A program made the translations under genes and the position numbers. Positions 39,374-52,200 of a stretch of DNA of 64,000 nucleotides are shown piece after piece. The stretch is from Gordionus sp. m RMFG-2023 (Eukaryota > Nematomorpha > Gordioida > Chordodea > Parachordodidae). The stretch covers positions 33,058,730 to 33,122,729 of the forward strand of contig NC_088778.1 of assembly GCF_954871325.1 (NCBI RefSeq). Reading direction: 5' to 3'. How positions within the stretch are numbered: the stretch's first letter is position 1; every line of letters begins with the position of its first letter. The notes beneath the pieces are model-generated. The model ran no database searches. It saw only the letters and a list, made by a program, of their open reading frames with translations, and was not told the DNA's origin.

Positions 39374-39991
39374 TTATCTGAATTTCTTATTATGTGGCCC
39401 TAAGAACTGAATCCATCGTTTTTTAAGAGTAATATTCACTGGTGTGTGAGTAGACTTCCTCCAAAGATTCGAGTTTGAGATAACCCTTAGATAGGAAATC
39501 CCGTGTATAGTGCGAAGACAATTATTTATAAAAGATTGAAGACGCCTTATCTCTGTTTTATTTGCCTCCCAGATATCCCCACCATATAATACGATTGGAA
39601 CTATCAACGAGTTGAATATCCTCAATCTAGTAAATACTGAGATTTCCCTAGCTTTCCATATTTTCATATATCTATAGAACGCACCTCTAGCTTTCTGTAT
39701 TCTCGTCTTCATCTCATCTTTACAACTTCCTTTATTATCTAAGATTACACCTAAGTATTTTATTTTCTCTACAATTTTTACTGTATTCTCTCTAACTGTA
39801 AAATCTTGAATTGAAGGCGCGTTTGGGGAGGGAAGAATAACTGTTTTGTTAAAGTTGATCCTAAGTCCAACTCTATAGTTCACTGTCTCAATTAGATAAA
39901 GTAGCTTCTTGGTCTCTTCAATACTTTTCGAGATTACTACAATATCATCTGCATAGGATATTATCCTATTTACAAAAAAAAATGTTCTCAT
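39374..39991 (-). pseudogene. LINE reverse transcriptase, catalytic and thumb part (frame fragment)
   Basis: The 205-codon fragment carries YADDIVV and the conserved KIKYLGVILDNKG and VLYGGDIWEAN blocks. A one-base insertion near 39395 turns the expected 'LGH' of the C-terminal block into a premature stop; beyond it the other frame continues for about 50 codons to a stop at 39241. Confidence 0.9.
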
Positions 39992-40194
39992 TTGATCCTA
40001 TATCAACTAGATCAGCAGCTCCCAGTACTTCTTTTATTATTTTATTGATTATTATGTTAAAAAGCAGCGGTGAGAGGGTGCAGCCTTGTTTTACACCTTT
40101 TTTAATCCTGAAGAAGAGAGAGATTTTATCATTTATTTTGAAACAAGCAAATAAATTTGAATAGTGATTTTTTAGGATTCGAATTATTTGGGTT

Positions 40195-41817
40195 TCAATA
40201 CCACATTCTGCTAGCGTTTCCCCAATGAGCTACATGGTTAACGTTGTCAAATGCTCTACTAAAATCAATGAATGTGTAGAATGAGGGTATCTTGTATTTA
40301 TGACACTTCTGCATTATTATTTTCAGAGATAATATAGGTTCCAGTATATTTTTATTTGGCCTATAAGCACAAATATGTTTAGGAAAAAGATTAGGCGTCG
40401 ATTGAACAATTTTATTTTTTATAAGTACCATAAATATTTTAGACACGCAAGATGTAAGAGCGCACACACGATAATCAGTAAATTTCTGGGGATTTGCAAT
40501 TTTGGAAAAATTACATAAAAAGGACTTGTTCCATTCTGTTGGGGTACTTCCACTTTCCCATATTTTATTGAAGAGGGCCAGAAGGAAAGAAGATGTCGTT
40601 CTCGGTGCTATCTTTAGATACTCCGCAGTAATGTTGTCGAGCCCTGGAGCTTTATTGTTTCGTAATTTCTTTATTACATTCATTATTTCAACTACCGAGA
40701 AACCAGACTGGGGTGAAGCAATATTTATATTTAAGCTAGTTGGTCTAGTTACTTTGCGCCCGTCAAAAACTGTAATACAATAATCAAGCCACAACGCCAT
40801 TTGTTCATCTTGGTCAATTATTACTTTACCATTATTTAATACGATAGAGGGTATCTTCTTAAAGCTACAAGGTTTACAGAAATATTTTAATTTCTTGTAT
40901 GCATCATATAGTCTATTTTCTCTCACATCTTTGTCTATATCAAAAGCTTTCTTCGCGCTATAGACTCGTCTATCTCTCCGCAGTAATCTCTGTATCAGCT
41001 TCCATAGATCCTTATTAGAGCTATTCGCTGTTCTTTGGTTTATTTTCTCCAGGGTATCATTCGCCATCCATTCCTTCCTTGGGATAAGACTTACTTCTGG
41101 CAGGACTTTATATGTATCAACAAGAGCATCTTTAAAAAGATTCCAACTTTTCTCAACATTTTCTAGCCTAATTGTATTCAAGTAGTTGGCTTCTTTCCCA
41201 CTTAATACTTGATCAAAATATCTTGCATCATCCAATGTTCTTATTTTATTTAGTTTGCGAGTTATACCATTACACGAGGGAGTAGCGCTAGAACTAGTTG
41301 AAGATTGTCTGTTTCCACTATGATACCCACATAAATTTTTAATCATAATAACTGCTCTAAGCAGTCTATGATCTGATAGGTTTATATTAGTTAGAGCCTT
41401 TACATCAACAAACCAACGATGAATATTCGAGATGAAGAAGTCGATTTGTGATTGTTGCTGAGCTCTTACAAATGTGTAAGTACTCCTATCTCCATGACTA
41501 AAAAAAGTGTTTTCAATTTTAAAACCTTTATTACTACAGAAATCCAGTAATTTCTTACTGTATTCACTATTCCTTTGTATTAAGGTGGCATGCCCAGTGA
41601 CATTTCTGTTCATATATTCTACTTCCCTGCCAATATTCATATTTAGATCACCTAATATTATAATGTTATATCTCACTGGTAAGGAGTGTATTATGTTAAT
41701 CATTATATCTATAAAGGCTGATCGCTCATTTCTTTTAGGTGGGACGACGAAATTTACGATTATTGTAGGCTTGAAGTTCGTATATAAGTATAACAGACCT
41801 TTCCGAGATGGGTACAA
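40195..41817 (-). pseudogene. LINE endonuclease C-part and reverse transcriptase palm (frame fragment)
   Basis: The 540-codon frame covers the second half of the endonuclease (GDLNMN, SDHRLL), the linker, and the RT up to motif A. The last residues after NVNHVAHW are out of frame; the correct frame (ETLAECGIETQIIRILKNHY) continues from about 40210 to 39985. Confidence 0.9.
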
Positions 41818-42121
41818 ATTTCATGACATATTTCTGCATTCTCTTATTAATGAGGAAAGCGATCCCCGACCAACTATTGGAGGTAGTGCCCGAGCAAAAC
41901 ATTTTATAATCATTAAAATTAGCCGTAATATCTCCAGGGTAGTGGGTTTCCTGGATGCCCAAAATGTCAATTTTTTCCGCATCTAACATCCTTAAAAGAA
42001 CTGTCAGTTTATTCATCAATCCATTAATGTTAAGATATGCTATTTGTAGCTTACCTGTAAATTTATTCTCCATAATGATGCTTACCACCAAGTGAATGTA
42101 TGGAAATATTCTAAATACCAA
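41735..42121 (-). pseudogene. LINE endonuclease N-part (frame fragment)
   Basis: The functional start is probably MENKFTGKLQIAYLNINGL at 42073. The catalytic Glu lies in GIQETHY. The frame changes near 41800, where the neighbouring frame continues the endonuclease. Confidence 0.88.
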
Positions 42122-42342
42122 CCTAATTTGCTAAATACCGACCAAAATTTATTAAAATGTCTTATTATTTAATGTATTAATACGGAATCACGTGGTCGAG
42201 TCCGGCCTCCTATATATCATCCCCCAAGGATGGAACCACCAAGTTAGAATAAGAAAAAAAAACATGATTATTCCCGGGATTCGAACCTGGGACTATGGGA
42301 TCAATAAGCCAAGCTCTTGCCTACTAGGCCATAGAGGCTTTC
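42121..42342 (-). repeat. tRNA-derived SINE next to the LINE
   Basis: Minus-strand head ctatggcctagtaggcaaga (A box) and caggttcgaatcccggg (B box), then ccacgtgattccgt and the tail ttggtcggtatttagcaaat. The tail ends with a repeated ggtattta directly before the LINE 5' region. Confidence 0.75.
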
Positions 42343-42439
42343 CAAAAATCAGCTTTTTCAAATATATATTATAAATATATTTGGTAGTGCCTATCCAAAT
42401 GGAAAATGAACAAAATTCACATTTGATAGGTAGTACCTT

Positions 42440-43743
42440 AAGGTAGTAAGCATCATTAACCTAATATATTTGAAAACTATTATATTGCTTATAATTTATA
42501 AATTACACTTTAAACGTCCTAAACGATTTCATATAACCTTTTATAGCCTAAGAATTTTTATATATACAATTTTTACAAAAAAAAAAACATCAGAATTTTA
42601 TTACAGAATTTTTTTTTCTCTAAATTTATATATATATTCTGCTAGTATTGGAAAATCAAAAAAAAAATCACTTTAAAAAAAATGATTTAATGAAAAAGAT
42701 GATAAAAAAAAATATCAAAAATCGCTTTTACCCATTATAAAAATACAATTAAAACTTAAATTTTTCATATTATTATTTTTTTTTATTTTATCTTTTTTAA
42801 ATGAGTGAAAATTTAACGAAAGTTAGTCATCTACAAAAAATGATTTTTAATTAATTTTATATCTATAAATATACTGAATATTCCTTAAAATTATATTTTA
42901 ATATTGGATTAATTTATAGACCTACTTTAATTATCATTTTTTAATATCCTCCTCTCACCCCCCCCCTCTCCCCCTCTTCAATGAAAATCCCTGGTTAGGT
43001 GCTTAAATCTCTTCTTATTTTATTTTATTATTTTTTTAAAAAAAAAATAGTTTTAAAGTTATTATTGAAAAAAATTAAAAATCTTTCTTGTCATATGATT
43101 TAGAAAATAATCTTTTTGCCAATGCCATCAAAAAACGTTTTTGTGCAAAGTGCTTTATTATATTTAGAAATCAATTTATATCATGGATTACCAGGGGTGT
43201 GAAGGCAAAAAAATTATATTATTTTCTATCTTTTACGATTTTCACGATAATTAATACAAATAATTCTTTAATATATTTATTTAATTTTAATCCCCTTTTT
43301 TTCGGTTTAATTTTATTTTAAAAAGTTTTAAATAAACAGGTAAATTTGTTATTGAGAAATAAGATGTCTAAAATTTTCCTCTCTATTTTCGTAAATGCTA
43401 ACAAAACAGATTTTATTAAAAAATATTTTAAGTTATAATTTTTTAATACCACACTGATAATATTATAAGCAATATATATCTTTTCGAAGTTTAATCCCAC
43501 TTATCTTTGTCATTGAATTTAGCTTTAAATTTATAAAATTTAGTATCATTTTTTGTTTAAGATTTTAAAAAATTTTTTATTTTTTAAAAAAAATATAAAT
43601 TTTAAAAGAAATTAAAACTATATTCAATTAATAATTATTATTTTTTAAAATATATAAGTGAAACTGTCACATTTATTTAAAAGAATATTAAATTTATAAT
43701 TAACATACTATATCTAATATTCTATATATATATATATAATTAA
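42440..43743. other. Intergenic AT-rich stretch, nothing recognised
   Basis: Poly-A/T rich, with a poly-C run at about 42958. The short open frames here lack protein-like composition. Confidence 0.5.
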
Positions 43744-44040
43744 AAGAAAAGAAAAGAAAAGAAAAGAAAAGAAAAGAAAAGAAAAGAAAAGAAAAGAAAA
43801 GAAAAGAAAAGAAAAGAAAAGAAAAGAAAAGAAAAGAAAAGAAAAGAAAAGAAAAGAAAAGAAAAGAAAAGAAAAGAAAAGAAAAGAAAAAGAAAAGAAA
43901 AGAAAAGAAAAGAAAAGAAAAGAAAAGAAAAGAAAAGAAAAGAAAAGAAAAGAAAAGAAAAGAAAAGAAAAGAAAAGAAAAGAAAAGAAAAGAAAAGAAA
44001 AGAAAAGAAAAGAAAAGAAAAGAAAAGAAAAGAAAAGAAA
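43744..44040. repeat. GAAAA microsatellite, about 300 bp
   Basis: Pure AAAAG pentanucleotides with one extra A near 43890. The same motif recurs at the right edge of the window. Confidence 0.98.
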
Positions 44041-44591
44041 ATTTTAATAAAATATAAAATATATTTAGGTTTGGTCGGCGGGGCTTAATAACCCATGTAT
44101 ATTTAGGAATAAATTAAATTTTAAAAAAAAATGTAGTTTAAAATTGATTTTGAAACTCTTTTAACTTTCTTTCTTTCTTTCTTTTATTTTATTTTTATTT
44201 AAAAAACTTCTTTCCTTGGCGGATAAAAAAAAAGGTTACCGCTACGACGGATTAAAAATTTAACCCCCGCTAAACAGCTGTGACAGTTCTATTGTTTATT
44301 TTCGTTTTTAAAAATTTCTAGCTTTCAAATTTTTTATTTTCTAGAATACCTTGTTATATATTATTTCGCTGTTTTAATGAATAAGTTTTGACATTTTGAG
44401 CAATTAAACGTCAAACATCATATTTTTTTTCTATTATGAATTATTATATTCCACCCATCCCACCACTAGGTATATATTATTAATTAATTTATTTTATTTT
44501 ATTTTTATTCTATTTCATACTTAAAATCATAGTAATTAGCGTTGTTGGAGAGGACATTTAGGGGGGGGGAAGCCATATTTGCTACTTATTA

Positions 44592-44878
44592 TAAACCCAA
44601 TGACATATAATAATACCTAGGCTAGGGCTAACGATGCATTCATTTAATAGTTGTTCATCAATAAAAACAGCTGGGGACGCCATTTTGGTTACCCGTGAGG
44701 CCACTTTCATTCCCATGTCTGAGGCAAACTTTATTAAAGAATTGCCTGATGATCGAGATCATTAAGGAAGCAAGTTATCAATTTAATAGTATTTTTTAAC
44801 ATGAGAAGGGTTACCAAAATGGCGGATTCAGCTGATTTGCATTCAGCGACGCTTTCACGTGCATTATTATGAATGTAT

Positions 44879-44930
<52 letters not shown>

Positions 44931-44960
44931 TATCGTCAGTCTAGGTATTATTATTATTAT
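44592..44960. repeat. MITE family D, copy 5, with an internal TTTC array
   Basis: Ends caatgacatataataatacc and cgtcagtctaggtatta; inner arms cagctggggacgccattttg and caaaatggcggattcagctg. A TTTC microsatellite (44879-44931) interrupts the right arm of this copy only. Confidence 0.8.
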
Positions 44961-45521
44961 TATTACGTCATCGATGTAACCATGAATTAGCTCTTTCTGC
45001 GATAAAGAGTTTATTACTAATAAAAAAAGAAAGATAAATTTGATTACTTCTAAATTAATATCTTTCAAAAATGATAAAGAAAATTGGGTGCGAATTTATA
45101 GCAAACACCCTTTCGAGCAAGTGTTGTCCCGAAAACCTCGATTTAAAACGAAAAGAAGGGCTGAGTCAAGATTTTAAGGCAAAATAAATATTACCTAAAT
45201 CTCCAAATTTCGCATATAAATATGGGAACAGAGGTCCACTTTGGCCAGTTCTCTAGGCCTATATTTTTTAAAGGGTTCTCAAACTGGACTATTTTTCGAA
45301 ATTGTACAGATCAATTAAATCTAGTTTTGGAAAGAATATCAGCTGTTTTTTTTTATTCGTTTTGAAAAAAAAAAAGAAAGAAGTAACAAAAAAATTTAAA
45401 CGATTTCTATATTTTTTTTTTATCAAACAATTGGAATAAGCGCCAATCATAAGAGGGAATCCGATTTGGATAGATCCTTCTCTTCCTGGAGGAAAATAAA
45501 AAATTCAGCAGAGGAAAACAC

Positions 45522-46283
45522 ATGGTATTGATCCGTTTCGCTAAGACCCCCAAGTTGTATTATTACATTTTTGTGCCTGTCGCGTTAATCCTGACTTATT
45601 TTTACGTCTTCAAAAAAAAGCATGTATATTCTGGAGTCTTAAACTATACCAATTGGTTGCCCAGCGAAGGTTATTCTCCCTTTCAGATTCGTAAAAGTGT
45701 AGATGGCGTTAAAATAAGCTTCCTACGACCTTCTCCTAACAGTGGTAGTCAGAATATCATGGGAGCCGATACCCGGATAAATGAATCTTATAAAGATTCA
45801 TCTCTTCCCAAATCCTTTTCGTTCCAAATAAATATGGCGACTCCGCCGACAGCCGATTCTATACGTTTCATCTTCCTCATCCCTTCTAAACGCGTTCCGC
45901 TGCCGAATAAATCGAGCGGTACCAAAATAACGGCTAAGCCATCTGGCAAAAATATCGAAATGGAAATTTCTAATATGTCGTCGATATCGAAAAACGGAAT
46001 AAATAATAGTCGGGAGGATTCGAATATGGGAATCAAGCACGATATAAACCCGACCGTAAAAAGGGCGAAAACGAATTCTTCTAAAAAATTTAACCCGAAT
46101 TCCTCCGCCAAATTTGTCAGGTTAGCGAACATGGTAGGTAAACAAAATAAAACGAAATTCGAACTTAACGCTATAACGTTACCCCGGGCCAAATTCAGGG
46201 ATTTGGATTTATTGTTTAGCGGGAAACTGGCGGCCGATGATCCTAGCGTTATAAGGGCCCTTAGCGAGGGTTTTATTTACCCG
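45522..46283 (+). CDS. Star-like exon 1: cytosolic tail, membrane helix, stalk
   Basis: Residues 1-254. Starts [17 protein letters not shown]. The stalk is rich in Ser, Asn and Lys. The exon ends [10 protein letters not shown] at a GTAAAA donor; the frame runs on into a C-family repeat in the intron, so the ORF beyond 46283 is not coding. [16 protein letters not shown] matches the family's lead-in to the methyltransferase-like domain. Confidence 0.85.
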
Positions 46284-49200
46284 GTAAAAAAAAATATTTA
46301 TTTATATTTTATAACAAAATCAATCAAGTATCAGAGCCTGGCAGGCCCGGCCTTTTTTAATTTTTTTAAAATATACCCGGGCCGGACCTGTAAATTTTTT
46401 TTAAAAACCGGACCGGGCCCCTTAAAATATAAAACCCGGTCCGGTCCGTATAAAATTTTTGAAAGAAAAACCGGGCCTGGCCGTGCAAATGGTACCTCTG
46501 TAGGTCTATGATCAATATAAAGCAAACAATACTGTTTTCAATTATTATTATTTATTTTTTTAATTTAGTATTTGAAGTCGAACCCCTATCTCTTTCTATT
46601 TAACTTTCCCCGGTAAAATTAAAAGTGAAAAATGAAAAATATGTCTAGGGGCCTGGCAGAATTACAGTAGGCACAGGAATAGCTTTAATTATCGCTCCAG
46701 AAAACGGTTTCTGCTGGAGAAGAAAATTAGGCGAATATATTTTTAAGCCATTCCTTTTAGAAGTAAGCGACCCCTCCCCTCTAAGCAAAATGGATTAGAA
46801 TTATAGTCTTACTACCATATATATATTATATGCATTTTTTAGTAAGACATTGCCGTTTATTGCTGTATCATATAGATGAATTGAAACATTTTTTTTAAAA
46901 AAAATAATACTCCCGTCCCCATTAGTTCACAATCATCTCCATTACACCTCATTACCCTCAAAATTGATATAATAAAAACATATTTAGTTCAAACATATGT
47001 TTTTTTTTCTGTTTCGCCATTTTTTTTTCTTATCTAAAGTTGTTAATATGTTCCGTTTAAATAAATATCAATATTTAACCCTTCAACATTTCTACACTTA
47101 TATTTTCGTGGTGGCCAAGACAAAATTCTTTCACGATATCATTCTCCCCCTCAAATGTAACGCTCATAACCAAGTAAAGTTCCTTAACGACGGTTGCATT
47201 CGAATGATTCCATCTACATGATCCGAATTTGTCAAGTTTGATTTTCCTTTAATTTAGTAGCGATGACAGGGCCTAACAGAGGGAAGTTGCAAAGTTTCTT
47301 CGAAGTTCATACCTGACAACGAGTTGTTTAGCAACATTGCAGCAATCTGTACGGAAGCAGACTTCCTGGACCCAATGGCTCTTTTTGGCAAATTCAAACT
47401 TCAAACAACCTCGGAAGATCCGAGAATGCTAAGCTCTCTCCGTATTCTATGCTGCCATGCAAGGCAATGAGGAGACGTTTACAAATTGGGTTACGCGCAT
47501 AAGCCAGACCATGAAAATATAAGGGCGGAATTGTAGAAGGGTTAAATATACCTAAGAATTTCTATATTTTGATCTAATAATCAAAAATGAACATTTTTAT
47601 AATGATGAATTACATTTCCACGTATAAAAATAATCATTTCATTACTCAAAATGATATTTATTTAATATTTTAATATAAAATAATTAAAACAATCATTTAT
47701 CAATATTAATAAATCTTAAGTTAGTCGCGCTCAAAGTATTAAGTATGTAATATTATTAAATAAAAAATATTATAATAATAAATCAGTTTTGCCGTTACTT
47801 TAACGGTAAATGGAACTTATTAACATAAAGTAAGATACCTTTTCCCATTAATAGTGAATAAATGGCATTAGAATTGTTGGGTCTTTACTTAAACAAGAAG
47901 AGAAAATAAAAGAAAAGAAGAAGAGAAGAAGAGGAGAAGAAGAGAAGAGAAGAGAGAGAGAAGAGAAGGAGAGAAGAAGAAGAGAAGAAGAGAAGAAGAG
48001 AAGAGGAGAGAAGAGAAGAAGAGAGAAGAGAAGAAGAAGAAGAAGAAGAAGAAGAAGAAGAAGAGAAGAGAAGAAGAAGAAGAAGAAGAGAGAGAAGAAG
48101 AAGAAGAAGAAGAAGAAGAAGAAGAAGAAGAAGAAGAGAAGAAGAAGAAGAGAAGAAGAAGAAGAAGAAGAAGAAGAAGAAGAAGAGAAGAAGAAGAAGA
48201 AGAAGGAGAAGAGAAGAGAAGAAGAAGAAGAGGAGAGAAGAGAAGAGAAGAGAAGAGGAGAGAAGAAGAGAAGAAGAGAGAAGAAGAAGAAGAGAAGAGA
48301 AGAGAAGAGAGAAAGAGAAGAGAGAGAGAAGGAGAAGAGAAGAGAAGAGAAGAGAAGAGGAGAAGAGAAGAAGAAGAGAGAGAGAAGAAGAGAAGAAGAG
48401 AAGAGAAGAGAAGAGAAGAAGAAGAAGAAGAAGAAGAAGAAGAGAAGAAGAAGAGAAGAAGAAGAAGAGAAGAAGAAGAAGAAGAAGAAGAAGAGAAGAG
48501 AGAGAGAAGAAGAAGAAGAAGAGTATTACACTATAAATAATGATATTTATTATCTTATCAATTTTTAAGCCTTCGACGTACCCCGAATATATATTAAAAG
48601 AGCCGGCCAAGAAAGATTTTTCCATGGGGCAAATCGAAGCTATAAGACCTTACCTCGATTTCAAAGTATATTTTACCAATATTTACTACGTTTGTAATAA
48701 TTATTTATTCGAGTTCCATATATATTTTTTTAATTTGATGTTCAATTCCTCTTTAAATGCTGGCTAATTCTGTAAAAATTTTCTAGGATTCGATAATATG
48801 TTGCCATCATGATTAACTTAATTCGGGTTAAAGAGGAGACTGGGGAAAAAAAATTGTCTGTATTTTGACATTTTTACCTTAAAAAGTATTTAAAAAAAAG
48901 CAAAATCAAACACATTGTAGATATTCAATTACAAGATAAAAAGAATTAAAAGGAAGGCATTGGTACCTTAAAATACTTTTGTATGAAACTACGATTATTT
49001 ATTTCGAAGTATGCCATTTTCGGCCATTTTTACCCCATACCTAGGATAAATAAATTGCTAGACACCCAGCTGATTTTACGGTTTGCTTAAAATTCGCGGC
49101 AAAGAATGCAAAAAAAAATTACAGAATATTTTGTATAATTTCGCCGAGAATTTCGCGCCAACAACGAATTCAAGGGTAAAAATGTGCGTAAAAATTAGAT

Positions 49201-52200
49201 TAAACATAACTTAGTTGTTTTTATTGAACAAAATATTAATATATATATTTTTTTAAATCTAATTTATTATATTTAATTTATAAAAAAAAACTCAATACAA
49301 TAACAAATAAGGCAAGAATGTATAATAAATTATAAGGATGGAACATGGTTTACCCATAGCATCCCCTTACTTTGACCAATTCCAAAATGATTCTGTCAAG
49401 TTTTTATCCTAAAGATTTAGTTTCCAATATTTAAGTTTAGGTTTCAACTTGGAGGTTTCAGCCTAATTTTTAGGCTAAACGCTTGGCTAATCTTTATTGG
49501 AACTGGCTAAAGTTATGCGATATAAAAACAGTACTCATAGCTGTTTTACCCTCCCAAAAAAGATACTTATTATATATAAATCATCGTTGCACGACCTGCT
49601 GTCAGCTCTAATCTTTTAAACCGCCCAATAAACTTTAAAGGTAAAACTTTAAGGACCATGAATGTATATACAAAATCTCCAATCATTTAGTAAATTCAAG
49701 ATTTTTTATAATTTAATATGTGTCAAAATCTGAATTTTTTTTCAAAATATAGAAAAACCAGTCATTTATGCCAAACTATTAACTTATGCTATAAAAAAAA
49801 GGTGTATATTTAATTTTACACAAAAATTTTAATTTATTATTCACGCTAACATTGTTACCCAGTCCACTCTACCCCGGTCTCCCCAAAGAATCAAAAGATG
49901 ACAATTTGTTTTTTTTGTTTTCTAAAAGTGGGTTGTTTAATCTATATTACGTAATTCTGATGTCTTCACTACGTCACGTGCCCTCACTACGTCATGTCGT
50001 AGCGACGTAGTGCATGACGTAGCGAGCGCATTTTAATTTTTTTCAAAATCTATTATATTTTAAATTTCATCATTCCCCAAATATTTTAGGTTGATATTAA
50101 AACTACTTGGTTATGTCGCATAACTTTAGCCAATTCCAATAAAGCTCAGCCAAGCTTTTAGCCTAAAAACTAGGCCGAAACCTCTAAGTTGAAACCCTAA
50201 ACTTCGATATTAGAAACTGAATCTTTAGGATAAAAACTTGACGGAATCACTTTGGAATTGGTCAAAGTTAGAGTGATTTAGCAACACTATATTAAAACCT
50301 ATGCAAGTTTATATTTTATTATTCTATTTATGGTTTTAGTTAAATACTTGTATAATTTTTATTCAACATAGTTCCTGCTCGATAAAAATTAGATACTGAT
50401 GATACACACCCATATGTTTTAATGATATCTCATTCTTTGGGATCTATCGGCATTTGTCACTCGCTCCGCTATTTGTGAATTTTACTAAAATGCTATTAAA
50501 CCCAATCATTTTTTTAGATCATCCTGTATCTAGATATAAAAATGTGGTATCTGTATCTGTACCTAGATAGATTTTTGATTAAAATATCTGTACCTAAATA
50601 TTGTTATAGACAATGTATCTGTATTTAGATCCATTTAAAAAGTATCTTCTAACAACTCTGATATTAACCCCGGAATCATTGAATATCGCCTCCTACATTT
50701 TATATATATCTTCTTCCGCAACACGGAACCGCCTTAGCCGGCTTTAGAAGAAAAAAAATGGTGTTCCTTGTGCTGGGTTCGAACCCACAATTAGAGTAGT
50801 TTATATAAAAAAAATTTCACTAAAATTTGTATTCTCCGTTCATTTATTTAATTTATTATTGTACGAAAAAAAGTGTGGATGTTTCCTTGTATCGTCCTTG
50901 GGGCCTAGCCGACACTGAGCTAAGTTACCAATCACAAACATCTGGGGTTCGAATCTAACGAGGACCAGATTTTTATCTGAAGCCGACTAGGTGGTCCCGT
51001 GACACGGATTATGATATACGGAATATCGCGAAGGTGATCGCGTGATTCCGCCTCTTAAATATTTTAAAAAAATAAATTTTGGTCGTTATTTAAATCGTCT
51101 GAGTAATACGCGCTCTTGCCGACTAAGGCGATAGACGGTACGGCCTATTTTTTAAAACGGCTAACTCAATATTTTAGCCAGAAAAATATTACCTAGGCCT
51201 TGGGATTTCGATAATATATGTCTAGACCTTTGTTCCTTCTATGAGCAAAATCTTCGCGCTTGCGTAGTATTCCTCTGGATAAAATATTGAGTTAGCCGTT
51301 TTTAAAAATCGGCTTAAAACGAGCCGTTTAACAACACTATTTGAGACGTCCTGATTAATTTTTTTAATATTTATTTTTCGCTATATAATAACTCAATAGT
51401 TTGATAATAACCCTTGGTGATTGTAATTATTTTTTTTTTACTTACGTTTTAACTATTTTGTAGAACGTTTAAATTTCCAAAAAAAATATTAATAGATATA
51501 TAATATAATATAAATATAAATATAAATATAATATAATATAAATATAAATATAAATTTAAATTTAAATATAAATATAAATATAAATATAAATATAAATATA
51601 AATATAAATATAAATATAAATATAAATATAAATATAAATATAAATATAAATATAAATATAAATATAAATATAAATATAAATATAAATATAAATATAAATA
51701 TAAATATAAATATAAATATAAATATAAATATAAATATAAATATAAATATAAATATAAATATAAATATAAATATAAATATAAATATAAATATAAATATAAA
51801 TATAAATATAAATATAAATATAAATATAAATATAAATATAAATATAAATATAAATATAAATATAAATATAAATATAAATATAAATATAAATATAAATATA
51901 AATATAAATATAAATATAAATATAAATATAAATATAAATATAAATATAAATATAAATATAAATATAAATATAAATATAAATATAAATATAAATATAAATA
52001 TAAATATAAATATAAATATAAATATAAATAAATATAAATATAAATATAAATATAAATATAAATATAAATATAAATATATATATAAATATAAATATAAATA
52101 TAAATATAAATATAAATATAAATATAAATATAAATATAAATATAAATATAAATATAAATATAAATATAAATATAAATATAAATATAAATATAAATATAAA

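Larger units (their letters stand above)
39241..42073 (-). mobile_element. Non-LTR retrotransposon (LINE) with endonuclease and reverse transcriptase, frameshifted
   Basis: One long reading frame of about 940 codons, interrupted by about four single-base shifts (near 41800, 40210, 39980 and 39395). Order: APE-type endonuclease with LGIQETHY, IILGDLNMNIG and LSDHRLLRA; reverse transcriptase with NNKAPGLDNIT, TFIDFSRAFDNVNH (motif A), GVKQGCTLSPLLFN (motif B) and the catalytic SYADDIVVIS (about 39944-39957); then a C-terminal region ending with a KKRWIQFLG motif. The start ATG is taken at 42073 (MENKF). No RNase H or zinc knuckle is seen. It resembles the RTE/CR1-like group; the clade is not certain. 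The 5' end abuts the SINE at 42121. It is probably a recently active but now broken copy. Confidence 0.92.
48666..51486 (+). other. Star-like intron 2, 5' part
   Basis: Contains two G-family MITEs (49365-49535, 50095-50290), a MITE B fragment (50521-50660), SINE copies on both strands (50665-50790 and 50878-51100), a MITE A (51140-51339) and a GC-richer ACGTCA cluster (49967-50030). No exon is seen between exons 2 and 3. Confidence 0.55.

Noticed and set aside
40502-41986. Plus-strand ORFs across the LINE
   Set aside because: Shadows of the minus-strand endonuclease/reverse transcriptase, which carries all the conserved motifs.
39241-42073. Retroviral or viral polymerase
   Set aside because: The endonuclease is APE-type, and there is no protease, integrase or LTR; it is a LINE.
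42200-42342. A functional tRNA gene
   Set aside because: The A and B boxes are tRNA-like but the sequence is repeated with a common non-tRNA body and tail, and I could not fold a full cloverleaf; it is a SINE.
46284-46511. Extension of Star-like exon 1 through the donor
   Set aside because: The frame runs into a C-family transposon, and the family alignment requires a splice to PSTYPEY in exon 2.
47885-48625. 246-codon Ser/Leu/Phe frame on the minus strand
   Set aside because: Translation of the GAAGA purine array; its right edge overlaps Star-like exon 2 on the opposite strand.
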